Shown one piece after another: positions 1 through 9,440 of a stretch of 30,000 bases of DNA. The notes below the pieces were generated by a model. The model worked only from the letters and a program-made list of their open reading frames with translations. It did no database searches and was not told the DNA's origin. Position numbers and translations under genes: made by a program. This stretch comes from Cryptomeria japonica (Eukaryota; Streptophyta; Pinopsida; Cupressales; Cupressaceae). The stretch is from NCBI RefSeq assembly GCF_030272615.1, contig NW_026728907.1:122501-152500 (forward strand), read 5' to 3'. Each line of letters opens with the position of its first letter. Within the stretch, counting starts at the first letter, position 1.

Positions 1-932
1 AAGAGTTCCGAAGACTACCTCCAGGAACAATCGGGAACAAGACCGATTACAAGTCGTCGAGTCTGTTACTGGGCGAACACGAGATGCGCACAGGAAATCG
101 ATCAGCCCTCACAATGGCCCAAGGCCAGAGATCGGACTGCTACGATTTACCCCAACAATCATCGTGCCACTCTTCGCAGAGAGGTGATAGACGCCAACGA
201 GCCCGCGCATAGCAATCGAGGTGTAAAAAGGGCGTTGAAGGCAGGAAGCCTGGACGAAAGAGGCTACGAGGTCACCTCGAAGCGGTCTAAGAATCGGGCG
301 CACTTGGGGCGACTACCAGTGCCAACCCCTTATCCCGCGGTGCGTCCGACACACAGAAATTTCCAAGGCGGCCAAGGAGCCTCCCCGCATAGCAATCGGG
401 GTGTGAGGTTACGGATGCAGCATTGATAGCAATCGAGGTGTGAGGCGAAGGATGCAGAAGTGAGAGCCGAGGGATGTAGCAGAGATAGCAATCGGGGTGT
501 GTGATGCAGAAGAGATAGCAATCGAGGTGTGCGGTGGGAAGGGCCCAGCAGCCAGAATGCATGAAGCGACGGATGAAGCAGTGATGACAACCGGGCTGTG
601 AGGAGAGGAGGGATGCAGCCAAGAAAGCAATCAGGGCTCGAGGCAAGGGATGCATCAAGGATAGCAATCATGTTGTGAGGCGAGATTCCAAAGGCTAAAC
701 GTGAGAGGCTGCAGGGTCGACTCAGAGAGGTCTATGCATGTGAGAGGCTGAAAGCAAGGTCGACTCGGAGCGGTCTATGCATCGGGCGCGCTTGGGGCGA
801 CTACCAGTGCCAACCCCTTATCCCGCGACGCGTCCGACAAAGAGAACGTTCCAAGGCGGCAGAGGAGGTTACCAGCCGAAGGATGCAGTAGCAATAACAG
901 GTATAGTTCCGCGGCGGCCGAGAAGACTCACC
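1..932. repeat. Degenerate left flank of the 188-bp repeat array
   Basis: This stretch has no gene. It is built from diverged pieces of the repeat that follows. The landmark GCATAGCAATCGG occurs near 207 and 387, and the landmark GCGACTACCAGTGCCAACC near 310 and 800. Between about 390 and 680 a shorter motif (ATAGCAATCGRGGTGTG followed by GGATGCAG) recurs at irregular 30-60 bp steps, so part of the unit was amplified by itself. If the promoters further right are used, this DNA lies downstream of them on the - strand and may be external transcribed spacer leading to an 18S gene outside the window. That position is inference. Confidence 0.75.
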
Positions 933-3900
933 GCATAGGAATCGGGATGCGAGGCGAGGGATGCGGCGGGAAGGCCCCGACGGCTAAACGGAAGAGGCTG
1001 CAGGGCCGCCTCGGAATGGTCCAAGCATCGGATGCGATTGGGACGACTACCAGTGCCAACCCCTTATCCCGCGATGCGTCCGATACACAGATAGTTCCAA
1101 GGCGGCCGAGGAGCCTCACCGCATATCAATCGGGGTGCGAGGCGAGGGATGGGGCGGGAAGGCCCCAACGGCTAGACGGAAGAGGCTTCAGGGCCACCTC
1201 GGAATGGTCCAAGCATCGGACGCGCTTGGGGCGACTGCCAGTGCCAACCCCTTATCCCGCGATGCGTCCGATACACAGATGGTTCCAAGGCGGCCGAGGA
1301 GCCTCACCGCATAGCAATCGGGGGTGCGAGGCGAGGGATGGGGCGGGAAGGCCCCAACGGCTAGACGGAAGAGGCTTCAGGGCCGCCTAGGAATGGTCCA
1401 AGCATCGGACACGCTTGGGGCGACTACCAGTGACAGCCCCCTATCCCGCGATGCGTCCGATACGAAGATGGTTCCAAGGCGGCCGAGGAGCCTCACCGCA
1501 TAGCAATCGGGGTGCGAGGTGGGGGATGCGGCGAGATGGCCCCAACGGCTAGACGGAAGAGGCCACAGGGCCGCGTCGGAATAGTCCAAGCATCGGACGC
1601 GCTTGGGGCGACTACCAGTGACAACCCCTTATCCCGCGATGCGTCCGATACGAAGATAGTTCCAAGGCGGCCGAGGAGCCTCACCGCATAGCAATCGGGG
1701 TGCGAGGTGGGGGATGCGGCGAGATGGCCCCAACGGCTAGACGGAAGAGGCTGCAGGGCCGCCTCGGAATAGTCCAAGCATCGGACGCGCTTGGGGCCAC
1801 TACCAGTGACAACCCCTTATCCCGCAATGCGTCCGATACGAAGATAGTTCCAAGGCGGCCGAAGAGCCTCACCGCATAGCAATCGGGGTGCGAGGTGGGG
1901 GATGCGGCGAGATGGCCCCAACGGCTAGACGGAAGAGGCCACAGGGCCGCCTCGGAATAGTCCAAGCATCGGACGCGCTTGGGGCGACTACCAGTGACAA
2001 CCCCTTATCCCGCGATGCGTCCGATACGAAGATAGTTCCCAGGCGGCCGAGGAGCCTCACCGCATAGCAATCGGGGTGCGAGGCGAGGGATGCGGCGAGA
2101 TGGCCCCAAAGGCTAGACGGAAGAGGCTGCAGGGCTGCCTCGGAATAGTCCAAGCATCGGACGCGCTTGGGGCGACTACCACTGCCAACCCCTTATCCCG
2201 CGATGCGTCCGATACACAGATAGTTCCGAGGCGGCCGAGGAGGTGGGGGATGCAGCGAGATGGCCCCAACGGCTAGACGGAAGAGGCTGCAGGGCCGCCT
2301 CGGAATAGTCCAAGCATCGGACGCGCTTGGGGCGACTACCAGTGACAACCCCTTATCCCGCGATGCGTCCGATACACAGATAGTTCCGAGGCGGCCAAGG
2401 AGCCTCACCGCATAGCAATCGTGGTGCGAGGTGGGGGATGCGGCGAGATGGCCCCAACGGCTAGACGGAAGAGGCTGCAGGGCCGCCTCGGAATGGTCCA
2501 AGCATCGGATGCGCTTGGGGCGACTACCACTGCCAACCCCTTATCCCGCGATGCGTCCGATACACAGATAGTTCCAAGGCGGCCGAGGAGCCTCACAGCA
2601 TAGCAATCAGGGTGCGAGGCGAGGGATGCGGCGAGAAAGCCCCAACGGCTAGAGGGAAGAGGCTTCAGGTCCGCCTCGGAATGGTCCAAGCATCGGACGC
2701 GGTTGGGGCGACTACCAGTGACAACCCCTTATCCCGCGACGCGTCCGATACACAGATAGTTCCAAGGCGGCCGAGGAGCCTCACCGCATAGCAATCGGGG
2801 TGCGAGGCGAGGGATGCGGCGAGAAGGACCCAACGGCTACACGGAAGAGGCTTCGGGGCCGCCTCGGAATGGTCCAAGCATCGGACGCGCTTGGGGCGAC
2901 TACCAGTGACAACCCCTTATCCCGCGACGCGTCCGATACACAGATAGTTCCAAGGCGGCCGAGGAGCCTCACCGCATAGCAATCGGGGTGCGAGGCGAGG
3001 GATGCGGCGAGAAGGACCCAACGGCTACACGGAAGAGGCTTCGGGGCCGCCTCGGAATGGTCCAAGCATCGGACGCGCTTGGGGCGACTACCAGTGACAA
3101 CCCCTTATCCCGCGACGCGTCCGATACACAGATAGTTCCAAGGCGGCCGAGGAGCCTCACCGCATAGCAATCGGGGTGCGAGGCGAGGGATGCGGCGAGA
3201 AGGACCCAACGGCTAGACGGAAGAGGCTTCGGGTCCGCCTCGGAATGGTCCAAGCATCGGACGCGCTTGGGGCGACTACCAGTGACAACCCCTTATCCCG
3301 CGACGCGTCCGATACACAGATAGTTCCAAGGCGGCCGAGGAGCCTCACCGCATAGCAATCGGGGTGCGAGGCGAGGGATGCGGCGAGAAGGACCCAACGG
3401 CTAGACGGAAGAGGCTTCGGGTCCGCCTCGGAATGGTCCAAGCATCGGACGCGCTTGGGGCGACTACCAGTGACAACCCCTTATCCCGCGACGCGTCCGA
3501 TACACAGATAGTTCCAAGGCGGCCGAGGAGCCTCACCGCATAGCAATCGGGGTGCGAGGCGAGGGATGCGGCGAGAAGGACCCAACGGCTAGACGGAAGA
3601 GGCTTCGGGTCCGCCTCGGAATGGTCCAAGCATCGGACGCGCTTGGGGCGACTACCAGTGACAACCCCTTATCCCGCGACGCGTCCGATACACAGATAGT
3701 TCCGAGGCGGCCGAGGAGCCTCACCGCATAGCAATCGGGGTGCGAGGCGAAGGATGCGGCGAGAAGGACCCAACGGCTAGACGGAAGAGGCTTCGGGTCC
3801 ACCTCGGAATGGTCTAAGCATCGGACGCGCTTGGGGCGACTACCAGTGACAACCCCTTATCCCGCGACGCGTCCGATACACAGATAGTTCCAAGGCGGCC

Positions 3901-4853
3901 GAGGAGCCTCACCGCATAGCAATCGGGGTGCGAGGCGAGGGATGCGGCGAGAAGGACCCAACGGCTAGACGGAAGAGGCTTCAGGGCCGCCTCGGAATGG
4001 TCCAAGCATCGAACGCGCTTGGGGCGACTACCAGTGACAACCCCTTATCCCGCGACGCGTCCGATACACAGATAGTTCCGAGGCGGCCGAGGAGCCTCAC
4101 CGCATAGCAATCGGGGTGCGAGGCGAGGGATGCGGCGAGAAGGACCCAACGGCTAGACGGAAGAGGCTTCAGGGCCGCCTCGGAATGGTCCAAGCATCGG
4201 ACGCGCTTGGGGCGACTACCAGTGACAACCCCTTATCCCGCGACGCGTCCGATACACAGATAGTTCCGAGGCGGCCGAGGAGCCTCACCGCATAGCAATC
4301 GGGGTGCGAGGCGAGGGATGCGGCGAGAAGGACCCAACGGCTAGACGGAAGAGGCTTCAGGGCCGCCTCGGAATGGTCCAAGCATCGGACGCGCTTGGGG
4401 CGACTACCAATGACAACCCCTTATCCCGCGACGCGTCCGATACACAGATAGTTCCGAGGCGGCCGAGGAGCCTCACCGCATAGCAATCGGGGTGCGAGGC
4501 GAGGGATGCGGCGAGAAGGACCCAACGGCTAGACGGAAGAGGCTTCAGGGCCGCCTCGGAATGGTCCAAGCATCGGACGCGCTTGGGGCGACTACCAGTG
4601 ACAACCCCTTATCCCGCGACGCGTCCGATACACAGATAGTTCCGAGGCGGCCGAGGAGCCTCACCGCATAGCAATCGGGGTGCGAGGCGAGGGATGCGGC
4701 GAGAAGGACCCAACGGCTAGACGGAAGAGGCTTCAGGGCCGCCTCGGAATGGTCCAAGCATCGGACGCGCTTGGGGCGACTACCGTTGCCAACCCCTTAT
4801 CCCGCGATGCGTCTGATACACAGATAGTTCCGAGGCGGCCGAGGAGCCTCACC
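933..4853. repeat. 188-bp tandem repeat array, 21 units
   Basis: The landmark GCATAGCAATCGG recurs at 933, 1121, 1309, 1498, 1686, 1874, 2062, 2410 and then every 188 bp to 4854. The spacing is 188 bp except for one 189-bp unit and one 160-bp unit near 2240 that has lost 28 bp including the landmark. At least two sequence classes exist. Units at about 1500-2500 read GCGAGATGGCCCCAACGG, and units at about 2800-4750 read GCGAGAAGGACCCAACGG with GACGCGTCC in place of GATGCGTCC. Within the second class, neighbouring runs share private variants (TTCGGGTCC at 3230-3800, TTCAGGGCC at 3980-4750). This is the pattern of unequal exchange or gene conversion. The array is most likely a subrepeat of rDNA spacer or 5' external transcribed spacer. 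Confidence 0.95.
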
Positions 4854-5227
4854 GCATAGCAATCGGGTTGCGAGGCAGATTATTGGGAAGGGAACCCCCT
4901 GGGATGCGGCTCAAGCAGTGCCCAAAGGGACTGGAATGCGGAATCACATCGAGAGACCCAAATGCTATACGAGGGCTCAAATCGAATTATCGATTTGGCC
5001 ACGACATGGACGCATCGGAACGACTACCTTTGCCGAACCACTCGCAATTGCATCCATACCGAAACCAATAGACATTTCCGTTAGAGCCCTCGCATAGCAT
5101 TCGGGAATCTCGCATGCCCCTCTAAATCGACCAATGCTGGCGCTCAATGAAAATCCGAGCGCTACCACCGTTCGAGCGCCAGCATTGGTCGAGTTAGAGG
5201 GGCACGGGGGAGAATGCTCCAGTCAAC

Positions 5228-5260
5228 ACCTCCCCTATATAAGTTATTTGTCCGATTCTC
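5228..5260 (-). promoter_or_regulatory. Pol I-type promoter P1 (candidate 35S gene promoter)
   Basis: On the - strand the core reads CTTATATAGGGGAGGT, matching the plant RNA polymerase I start-site consensus TATATA(A/G)GGGG. The + strand TATATA is at 5236-5241. A conserved element (GATTCCGACTTCC) lies near 5303, about 62 bp upstream in the - direction. This is the leftmost copy and so the one nearest to the presumed 18S gene. It is the best gene-promoter candidate unless another lies outside the window. Direction is inferred from the consensus; no transcript evidence is available. Confidence 0.7.
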
Positions 5261-5717
5261 GCACAACCGTAGTCTGCCTCGTCGAATCAAACAACGGTCC
5301 CAGATTCCGACTTCCGTTCCGTAGAGACCCAAAAGCTAGATGGAGGCTCGCAAGAAAGAGAGTCGGCGCATAGCAATCGGGTTTCTCGAACGTTTAGGGA
5401 CCGAGCTCACTTGCGGATAGGGCAAAATCCGCCAAGCAACCCAAAAGCTAGACGGGGGCTCGAATCGAATCGCCTAGGCGGCCACAACAACGACGTGTTG
5501 GATCGACTACCAGTGCCAAACCATTCAGCAAGACTAGTCTGTGTCGAGGCCGGATAGAGATTCTCAGAGAGCGCCCGCATAGCATTTAGGAGACCTGCCG
5601 CGTCCCTCACACTCGACAAATGGTGGTGCACGTTTATAAATCCGAGCGATCCCAACCCTTTCAAGCACCAACATCGGTCGAGATAGAGGGGCACGGAGGG
5701 GGCTGCGTGAGACAACA

Positions 5718-5750
5718 CAGTCCCCTATATAAGTTATTTGTCCGATTCTC
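5718..5750 (-). promoter_or_regulatory. Pol I-type promoter P2
   Basis: Core TATATAGGGGA on the - strand (+ strand TATATA at 5726-5731), with upstream element CCAAACTTCCGACTTCC starting at 5788, 62 bp away. The downstream base after GGGGA differs from most copies (ACTGTG instead of GGTGT). It sits 490 bp from P1 in a related unit. Confidence 0.65.
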
Positions 5751-6158
5751 ACACATCCGAAGAATGGTCATCAAATCGGACAACAGCCCAAACTTCCGAC
5801 TTCCGTCCCAGAAAGCCCAAGAGCTATCTAAAACGTTCATGGCCGGAACTCGATCGCGGCTATACCAGTCCGCCAAGCAACCCAAAAGCTAGACTGGAGC
5901 TCTAGTCGAATCACCTCTGTGGCCATTGCAAGGACGTGTTGGAGCGACTACCATTGCCGAACCATTCCGCAGGTCGAGTCCATACCAAGGCCGCATAGAG
6001 ATTCACGATGAGCTCCTGCATAGCAATCAGGAGACTTGCCGTGTCCATCACAATCGATAAATCCTGGTGCAAGATTTTTGCATCCGAGCGCTCCAACCAG
6101 TCGAGCACCAGCATCAATCGACATAAACGGGCACGGGGGGAGGATGCTCGAGAACACT

Positions 6159-6191
6159 ACCTCCCCTATATAAGTTATTTGTCCGATTCTC
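6159..6191 (-). promoter_or_regulatory. Pol I-type promoter P3
   Basis: Core TATATAGGGGAGGT on the - strand (+ strand TATATA at 6167-6172), upstream element CCACAACTTCCGACTT at 6229, 62 bp away. It shares the AAGTTATTTG form of the flank with P1 and P2, while P4-P13 have AAGCTATTTG. P1-P3 therefore form a subgroup. Confidence 0.65.
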
Positions 6192-6252
6192 AAGCAGCCG
6201 AAGTCTGGTCATCGAATCGGGTCAAAGACCACAACTTCCGACTTTACCCACA

Positions 6253-6640
6253 ATGCAAGTCATCGAATCGAACATCGGCCCCCGAGTCGGACTCCATGCG
6301 TATGTCAGGTCATCGGACCCAAATTCCGCCTTCCTGCGCATGGCGGGCCATCAATATCAACTCGGTCATCGGACCCAAACTCCGCCTTTTTGCGTATGGC
6401 ACGCCTTCAAATCGGTCATCGGACCCAAATTCCGCCTTCCTGTGCATGGCGGGCCATCAACATCAACTCGGTCATCGGACCCAAATTCCGCCTTTCTGCG
6501 CATGGCACGCCATCAACTCGGTCATCGGACCCAAATTCCGCCTTCCTGCGCATGGCAGGTCATCGGACACAAATTCAGACCTCGCCAATATGCCTACGTA
6601 TCGAATCGGTCATCGGACCCAACTTCCGACTTCATCCATA
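6253..6640. repeat. Short tandem cluster, GGTCATCGGACCCAAATTCC units
   Basis: The core GTCATCGGACCCAAATTCCG recurs at roughly 6311, 6371, 6414, 6470, 6519, 6558 and 6609 with variable spacing (about 39-60 bp), separated by CCTTCCTGCGCATGGC-like linkers. The last copies run into the 311-bp promoter units, which each keep one or two of these cores. The short cluster therefore looks like a local expansion of a piece of the promoter unit. Confidence 0.85.
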
Positions 6641-6703
6641 CTGTAGGGTCTTTGAGGTTGGCGCGGTGCGCTCAACCCAGGGAGTCGACCCATCGAAGCA
6701 TAC

Positions 6704-6736
6704 ACCTCCCCTATATAAGCTATTTGTCCGATTCCC
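6704..6736 (-). promoter_or_regulatory. Pol I-type spacer promoter P4
   Basis: Core GCTTATATAGGGGAGGTG on the - strand (+ strand TATATA at 6712-6717). The upstream element CCCCAACTTCCGAACTCG starts at 6774, 62 bp away. This is the first of four copies in 311-bp register. Confidence 0.65.
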
Positions 6737-7014
6737 ACACCTGTGTAGTTTGCACCTCTGACCAGGACATCGACCCCAACTTCCGAACTCGACTGCAACG
6801 ACGGCACCAGCGCCTTGGTGCGCACCTTGCGACGCACAGTCCCAACATTCGCCTTCCTGCACATGGCAGGTCATCGGACCCAAATTCCGACCTCGCGAGT
6901 ATGCCTACATATCGAATCGGTCATCGGACCCAACTTCCGACTTCATCCATACCGTAGGGTCTTTGAGGTTGGCGCGGTGCGCTCAACCCGGGGAGTCGAC
7001 CCAACGAAGCATAC

Positions 7015-7047
7015 ACCTCCCCTATATAAGCTATTTGTCCGATTCCC
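7015..7047 (-). promoter_or_regulatory. Pol I-type spacer promoter P5
   Basis: Same core as P4 (+ strand TATATA at 7023-7028). The upstream element starts at 7085, 62 bp away. Confidence 0.65.
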
Positions 7048-7325
7048 ACACCTGTGTAGTTTGCACCTCCGATCAAGACATCGACCCCAACTTCCGAACT
7101 CGCCTCCAACGACCGAACCAGCGCCTTGGTGCGCACCTTGCAACGCACAGTGCCAACATTCGCCTTCCTGCACGTGGCAGGTCATCGGACCCAAATTCCG
7201 ACCTCGCGAGTATGCCTACATATCGAATCGGTCATCGGACCCAACTTCCGACTTCATCCATACCGTAGGGTCTTTGAGGTTGGCGCGGTGCGCTCAACCC
7301 GGGGAGTCGACCCAACGAAGCATAC

Positions 7326-7358
7326 ACCTCCCCTATATAAGCTATTTGTCCGATTCCC
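7326..7358 (-). promoter_or_regulatory. Pol I-type spacer promoter P6
   Basis: Same core as P4 (+ strand TATATA at 7334-7339). The upstream element starts at 7396, 62 bp away. Confidence 0.65.
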
Positions 7359-7636
7359 ACACCTGTGTAGCTTGCACCTCCGATCAGGACATCGACCCCA
7401 ACTTCCGAACTCGACTAAAAAGACCGCACCAGCGCCTTGGTGTGCACCTTGCAACGCACAGTGTCAACATTCGCCTTCCTGCACATGGCAGGTCATCGGA
7501 CCCAAATTCCGACCTCATGAGCATACCTACTAATCGAATTGGTCATCGGACCCAACTTCCGACTTCATCCATACCGTAGGGTCTTTGAGGTTGGCGCGGT
7601 GCGCTCAACCTGGGGAGTCGACCCATCGAAGCATAC

Positions 7637-7669
7637 ACCTCCCCTATATAAGCTATTTGTCCGATTCCG
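7637..7669 (-). promoter_or_regulatory. Pol I-type spacer promoter P7
   Basis: Same core as P4 (+ strand TATATA at 7645-7650), with the flank GATTCCGACACC instead of GATTCCCACACC. The upstream element CCCCAACTTCCGAACTCG is at about 7707. It is followed rightwards by the 38/52-bp array, so it is 869 bp from P8. Confidence 0.65.
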
Positions 7670-7749
7670 ACACCTGTGTAGTTTGCACCTCCGCTCAGGA
7701 CATCGACCCCAACTTCCGAACTCGCCTGCAACGACCGAACCAGCGCCTT

Positions 7750-8390
7750 GGTGCGCACCAAAAGTGCGCACTTTTGGAGGGCACTTTTGTGCGCTCCAAA
7801 GGTGCGCACTTTTGGAGGGCACTTTTCTGCGCTCCAAAGGTGCGCACTTTTGGAGGGCACTTTTTGGAGGGCACTTTTCTGCGCTCCAAAGGTGCGCACT
7901 TTTGGAGGGCACTTTTTGGAGGGCACTTTTCTGCGCTCCAAAGGTGCGCACTTTTGGAGGGCACTTTTTGGAGGGCACTTTTCTGCGCTCCAAAGGTGCG
8001 CACTTTTGGAGGGCACTTTTTGGAGGGCACTTTTCTGCGCTCCAAAGGTGCGCACTTTTGGAGGGCACTTTTTGGAGGGCACTTTTCTGCGCTCCAAAGG
8101 TGCGCACTTTTGGAGGGCACTTTTCTGCGCTCCAAAGGTGCGCACTTTTGGAGGGCACTTTTTGGAGGGCACTTTTCTGCGCTCCAAAGGTGCGCACTTT
8201 TGGAGGGCACTTTTTGGAGGGCACTTTTCTGCGCTCCAAAGGTGCGCACTTTTGGAGGGCACTTTTTGGAGGGCACTTTTCTGCGCTCCAAAGGTGCGCA
8301 CTTTTGGAGGGCACTTTTGTGCACTCCAAAGGTGCGCACTTTTGGAGGGCACTTTTCCTGTGCTCCAAAGGTGCACACCTAGGTGAGCAC
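7750..8390. repeat. 38/52-bp tandem array (GGTGCGCACTTTTGGAGGGC units)
   Basis: Units begin with GGTGCGCACTTTTGG at 7801, 7839, 7891, 7943, 7995, 8047, 8099, 8137, 8189, 8241, 8293 and 8331, with a partial one from about 7765. Two lengths alternate: 38 bp (7801, 8099, 8293 and probably 8331) and 52 bp (the rest). They differ by one or two copies of a 14-bp segment containing TTTTGGAGGGCACT. Copies are almost identical, indicating recent expansion. The array starts at a perfect 20-bp palindrome and grows out of the GGTGCGCACC segment of a promoter unit. Open frames across it on both strands exist only because the repeat has no stop codons. Confidence 0.95.
7758..7777. repeat. Perfect 20-bp palindrome at the start of the 38/52-bp array
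   Basis: The sequence is CCAAAAGTGCGCACTTTTGG, its own reverse complement. It sits at the junction between the last 311-bp unit and the array, so it may be the fold-back or break site from which the expansion started. That role is inference. Confidence 0.9.
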
Positions 8391-8505
8391 CTTCGACCAC
8401 ACCTTGTAGCACACCAAACTCTGACTTTCGACTTCATCCGCAATGCAGGGTCTTTGAGGTTGGCGCAATGCGCACAACCAGGGGAGTCGACCCATCAAAC
8501 CCAAC

Positions 8506-8538
8506 ACCTCCCCTATATAAGCTATTTGTCTGATTCTC
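8506..8538 (-). promoter_or_regulatory. Pol I-type spacer promoter P8
   Basis: Core GCTTATATAGGGGAGGTG on the - strand (+ strand TATATA at 8514-8519). The upstream element CCCCAACTTTCGGCTTC starts at 8576, 62 bp away. Confidence 0.65.
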
Positions 8539-8662
8539 ATACATGCGTAGCCTGCAGGAGCAATTAGGACATCGACCCCAACTTTCGGCTTCTAAACGAA
8601 AACAAGGTCTTTGAGGTTGGTGTAATGCGAACAACTAGGGGAGTCAACCCATCAAACCCAAC

Positions 8663-8695
8663 ACCTCCCCTATATAAGCTATTTGTCTGATTCTC
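8663..8695 (-). promoter_or_regulatory. Pol I-type spacer promoter P9
   Basis: Same core (+ strand TATATA at 8671-8676). The upstream element CCCCAACTTTTGACTTC starts at about 8733, 62 bp away. Confidence 0.65.
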
Positions 8696-8819
8696 ATACA
8701 TGTGTAGTCTACAGGAGCAATTAGGACATCGACCCCAACTTTTGACTTCTTAACGAAAACAAGGTCTTTGAGGTTGACGTAATGCGCACAACCAGGGGAG
8801 TCGACCCATCAAACCCAAC

Positions 8820-8852
8820 ACCTCCCCTATATAAGCTATTTGTCCGATTCTC
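8820..8852 (-). promoter_or_regulatory. Pol I-type spacer promoter P10
   Basis: Same core (+ strand TATATA at 8828-8833). The upstream element CCCCAACTTTTGACTTC is at about 8890. Confidence 0.65.
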
Positions 8853-8976
8853 ATACATGTGTAGCCTGCAGGAGCCATTAGGACATTGACCCCAACTTTT
8901 GACTTCTTAACGAAAACAAGGTCTTTGAGGTTGGCGTAATGCGCACAACCAAGGGAGTTGACCCATCAAACCCAAC

Positions 8977-9009
8977 ACCTCCCCTATATAAGCTATTTGT
9001 CTGATTCTC
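8977..9009 (-). promoter_or_regulatory. Pol I-type spacer promoter P11
   Basis: Same core (+ strand TATATA at 8985-8990). The upstream element CCCCAACTTCTGAATTCG is at about 9047, and a 63-bp insertion follows beyond it. Confidence 0.65.
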
Positions 9010-9196
9010 ATACATGTGTAGCCTGCAACAACGATTAGGACATCCACCCCAACTTCTGAATTCGTCTGCGTTGACCGCACCAAAGGTGCACGCCTTGGTG
9101 CTCACCAAAATCCGACTTCCGACTTCTTCTGCTATGCGGGGTCTTTGAGGTTGGCGCAGTGCGCACAACCAGGGGAGTCAACCCACCGAATGCAAC

Positions 9197-9229
9197 ACCT
9201 CCCCTATATAAGCTATTTGTCTGATTCTC
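9197..9229 (-). promoter_or_regulatory. Pol I-type spacer promoter P12
   Basis: Same core (+ strand TATATA at 9205-9210). The upstream element CCCCAACTTTTGACTTC is at about 9267, 62 bp away. Confidence 0.65.
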
Positions 9230-9353
9230 ATACATGCGTAGACTGCAGCAATGATTAGGACATCCACCCCAACTTTTGACTTCTTAAACAAGACAGGGTC
9301 TTTGAAGTTGGTGCAGTGCACACAACCAGGGGAGTCGACCCATCAAACGCAAC

Positions 9354-9386
9354 ACCTCCCCTATATAAAGCTATTTGTCCGATTCT
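9354..9386 (-). promoter_or_regulatory. Pol I-type spacer promoter P13, with one extra A
   Basis: This is the most upstream copy in the inferred transcription direction. The - strand reads GCTTTATATAGGGGAGG, one T more than the others (+ strand TATATAAAG from 9362). The CATACATG segment is also 2 bp shorter (CATACGTG), so the upstream element CCCCAACTTCCGAATTCG at 9423 is still about 61 bp away. Confidence 0.6.
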
Positions 9387-9440
9387 CATACGTGTAGTCT
9401 GCAGCAGCGATTAGGACATCGACCCCAACTTCCGAATTCG

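Larger units (their letters stand above)
4854..6250. repeat. Promoter-bearing long units related to the 188-bp repeat
   Basis: Three irregular units (spacings 490 and 441 bp between promoters) each carry a GCATAGCATT-like landmark (5088, 5577, 6015), a CCCAAAAGCTAGAC segment (5436 and 5879), a CGACTACCATTGCC-like segment and a Pol I-type promoter. The order of these segments matches the 188-bp repeat, which has CCCAACGGCTAGACGG followed by GCGACTACCAGTG. The two families therefore share an ancestor, and the 188-bp repeat looks like a shortened version without the promoter. These are the units closest to the inferred 18S side, so one of the promoters here is the best candidate for the true gene promoter. 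Confidence 0.75.
6601..7745. repeat. 311-bp promoter-bearing tandem repeat, four units
   Basis: TCGAATCGGTCATCGGACCC starts at 6601, 6912 and 7223, with a diverged copy near 7533. The embedded TATATA boxes are at 6712, 7023, 7334 and 7645, exactly 311 bp apart. Each unit contains the - strand promoter core, the upstream element CCCCAACTTCCGAACTCG, a CAGCGCCTTGGTGCGCACC segment and a GGTCTTTGAGGTTGGCGCGG segment. The last unit is interrupted at the GGTGCGCACC segment by the 38/52-bp array. Confidence 0.93.
8430..9440. repeat. 157-bp promoter-bearing repeat, six units
   Basis: TATATA boxes at 8514, 8671, 8828, 8985, 9205 and 9362 are 157 bp apart except for one 220-bp gap. Each unit holds GGTCTTTGAGGTTGGYG, CCAGGGGAGTCGACCC, the promoter core, a CATACATGTGTAG segment and CATCGACCCCAACTT. 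The longer interval (8985 to 9205) contains an insertion of about 63 bp around 9078-9140 carrying GCACCAAAGGTGCACGCC and a second GACTTCTTC segment. The order of blocks matches the 311-bp units, which makes this a shorter derivative of the same ancestor. Confidence 0.93.

Noticed and set aside
933-4853. Repeated 94-codon open frames on the - strand at 188-bp steps
   Set aside because: They are one per repeat unit, overlap each other and reflect the repeat period rather than genes.
933-4853. ATAAGGGG on the - strand in each 188-bp unit as a weak Pol I start site
   Set aside because: Only 8 of 11 consensus positions match (GGGATAAGGGG). In the alignment with the promoter units it falls at a CCATTC segment and not at the promoter, so common origin with the real boxes is not supported.
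7801-8370. CRISPR-like appearance of regular 38/52-bp repeats
   Set aside because: There are no unique spacers; the whole unit is repeated. The DNA is nuclear plant rDNA spacer.
7539-8567. Open frames of about 290-340 codons on both strands over the 38/52-bp array
   Set aside because: The repeat lacks stops in nearly all frames. Peptides are pure translations of the tandem unit, with no homologue recognised.
5228-9386. TATATAAG on the + strand as Pol II TATA boxes of genes
   Set aside because: No coding sequence follows any of the 13 copies. The - strand reading TATATAGGGG fits the Pol I consensus, and the setting is rDNA spacer with 5S genes.
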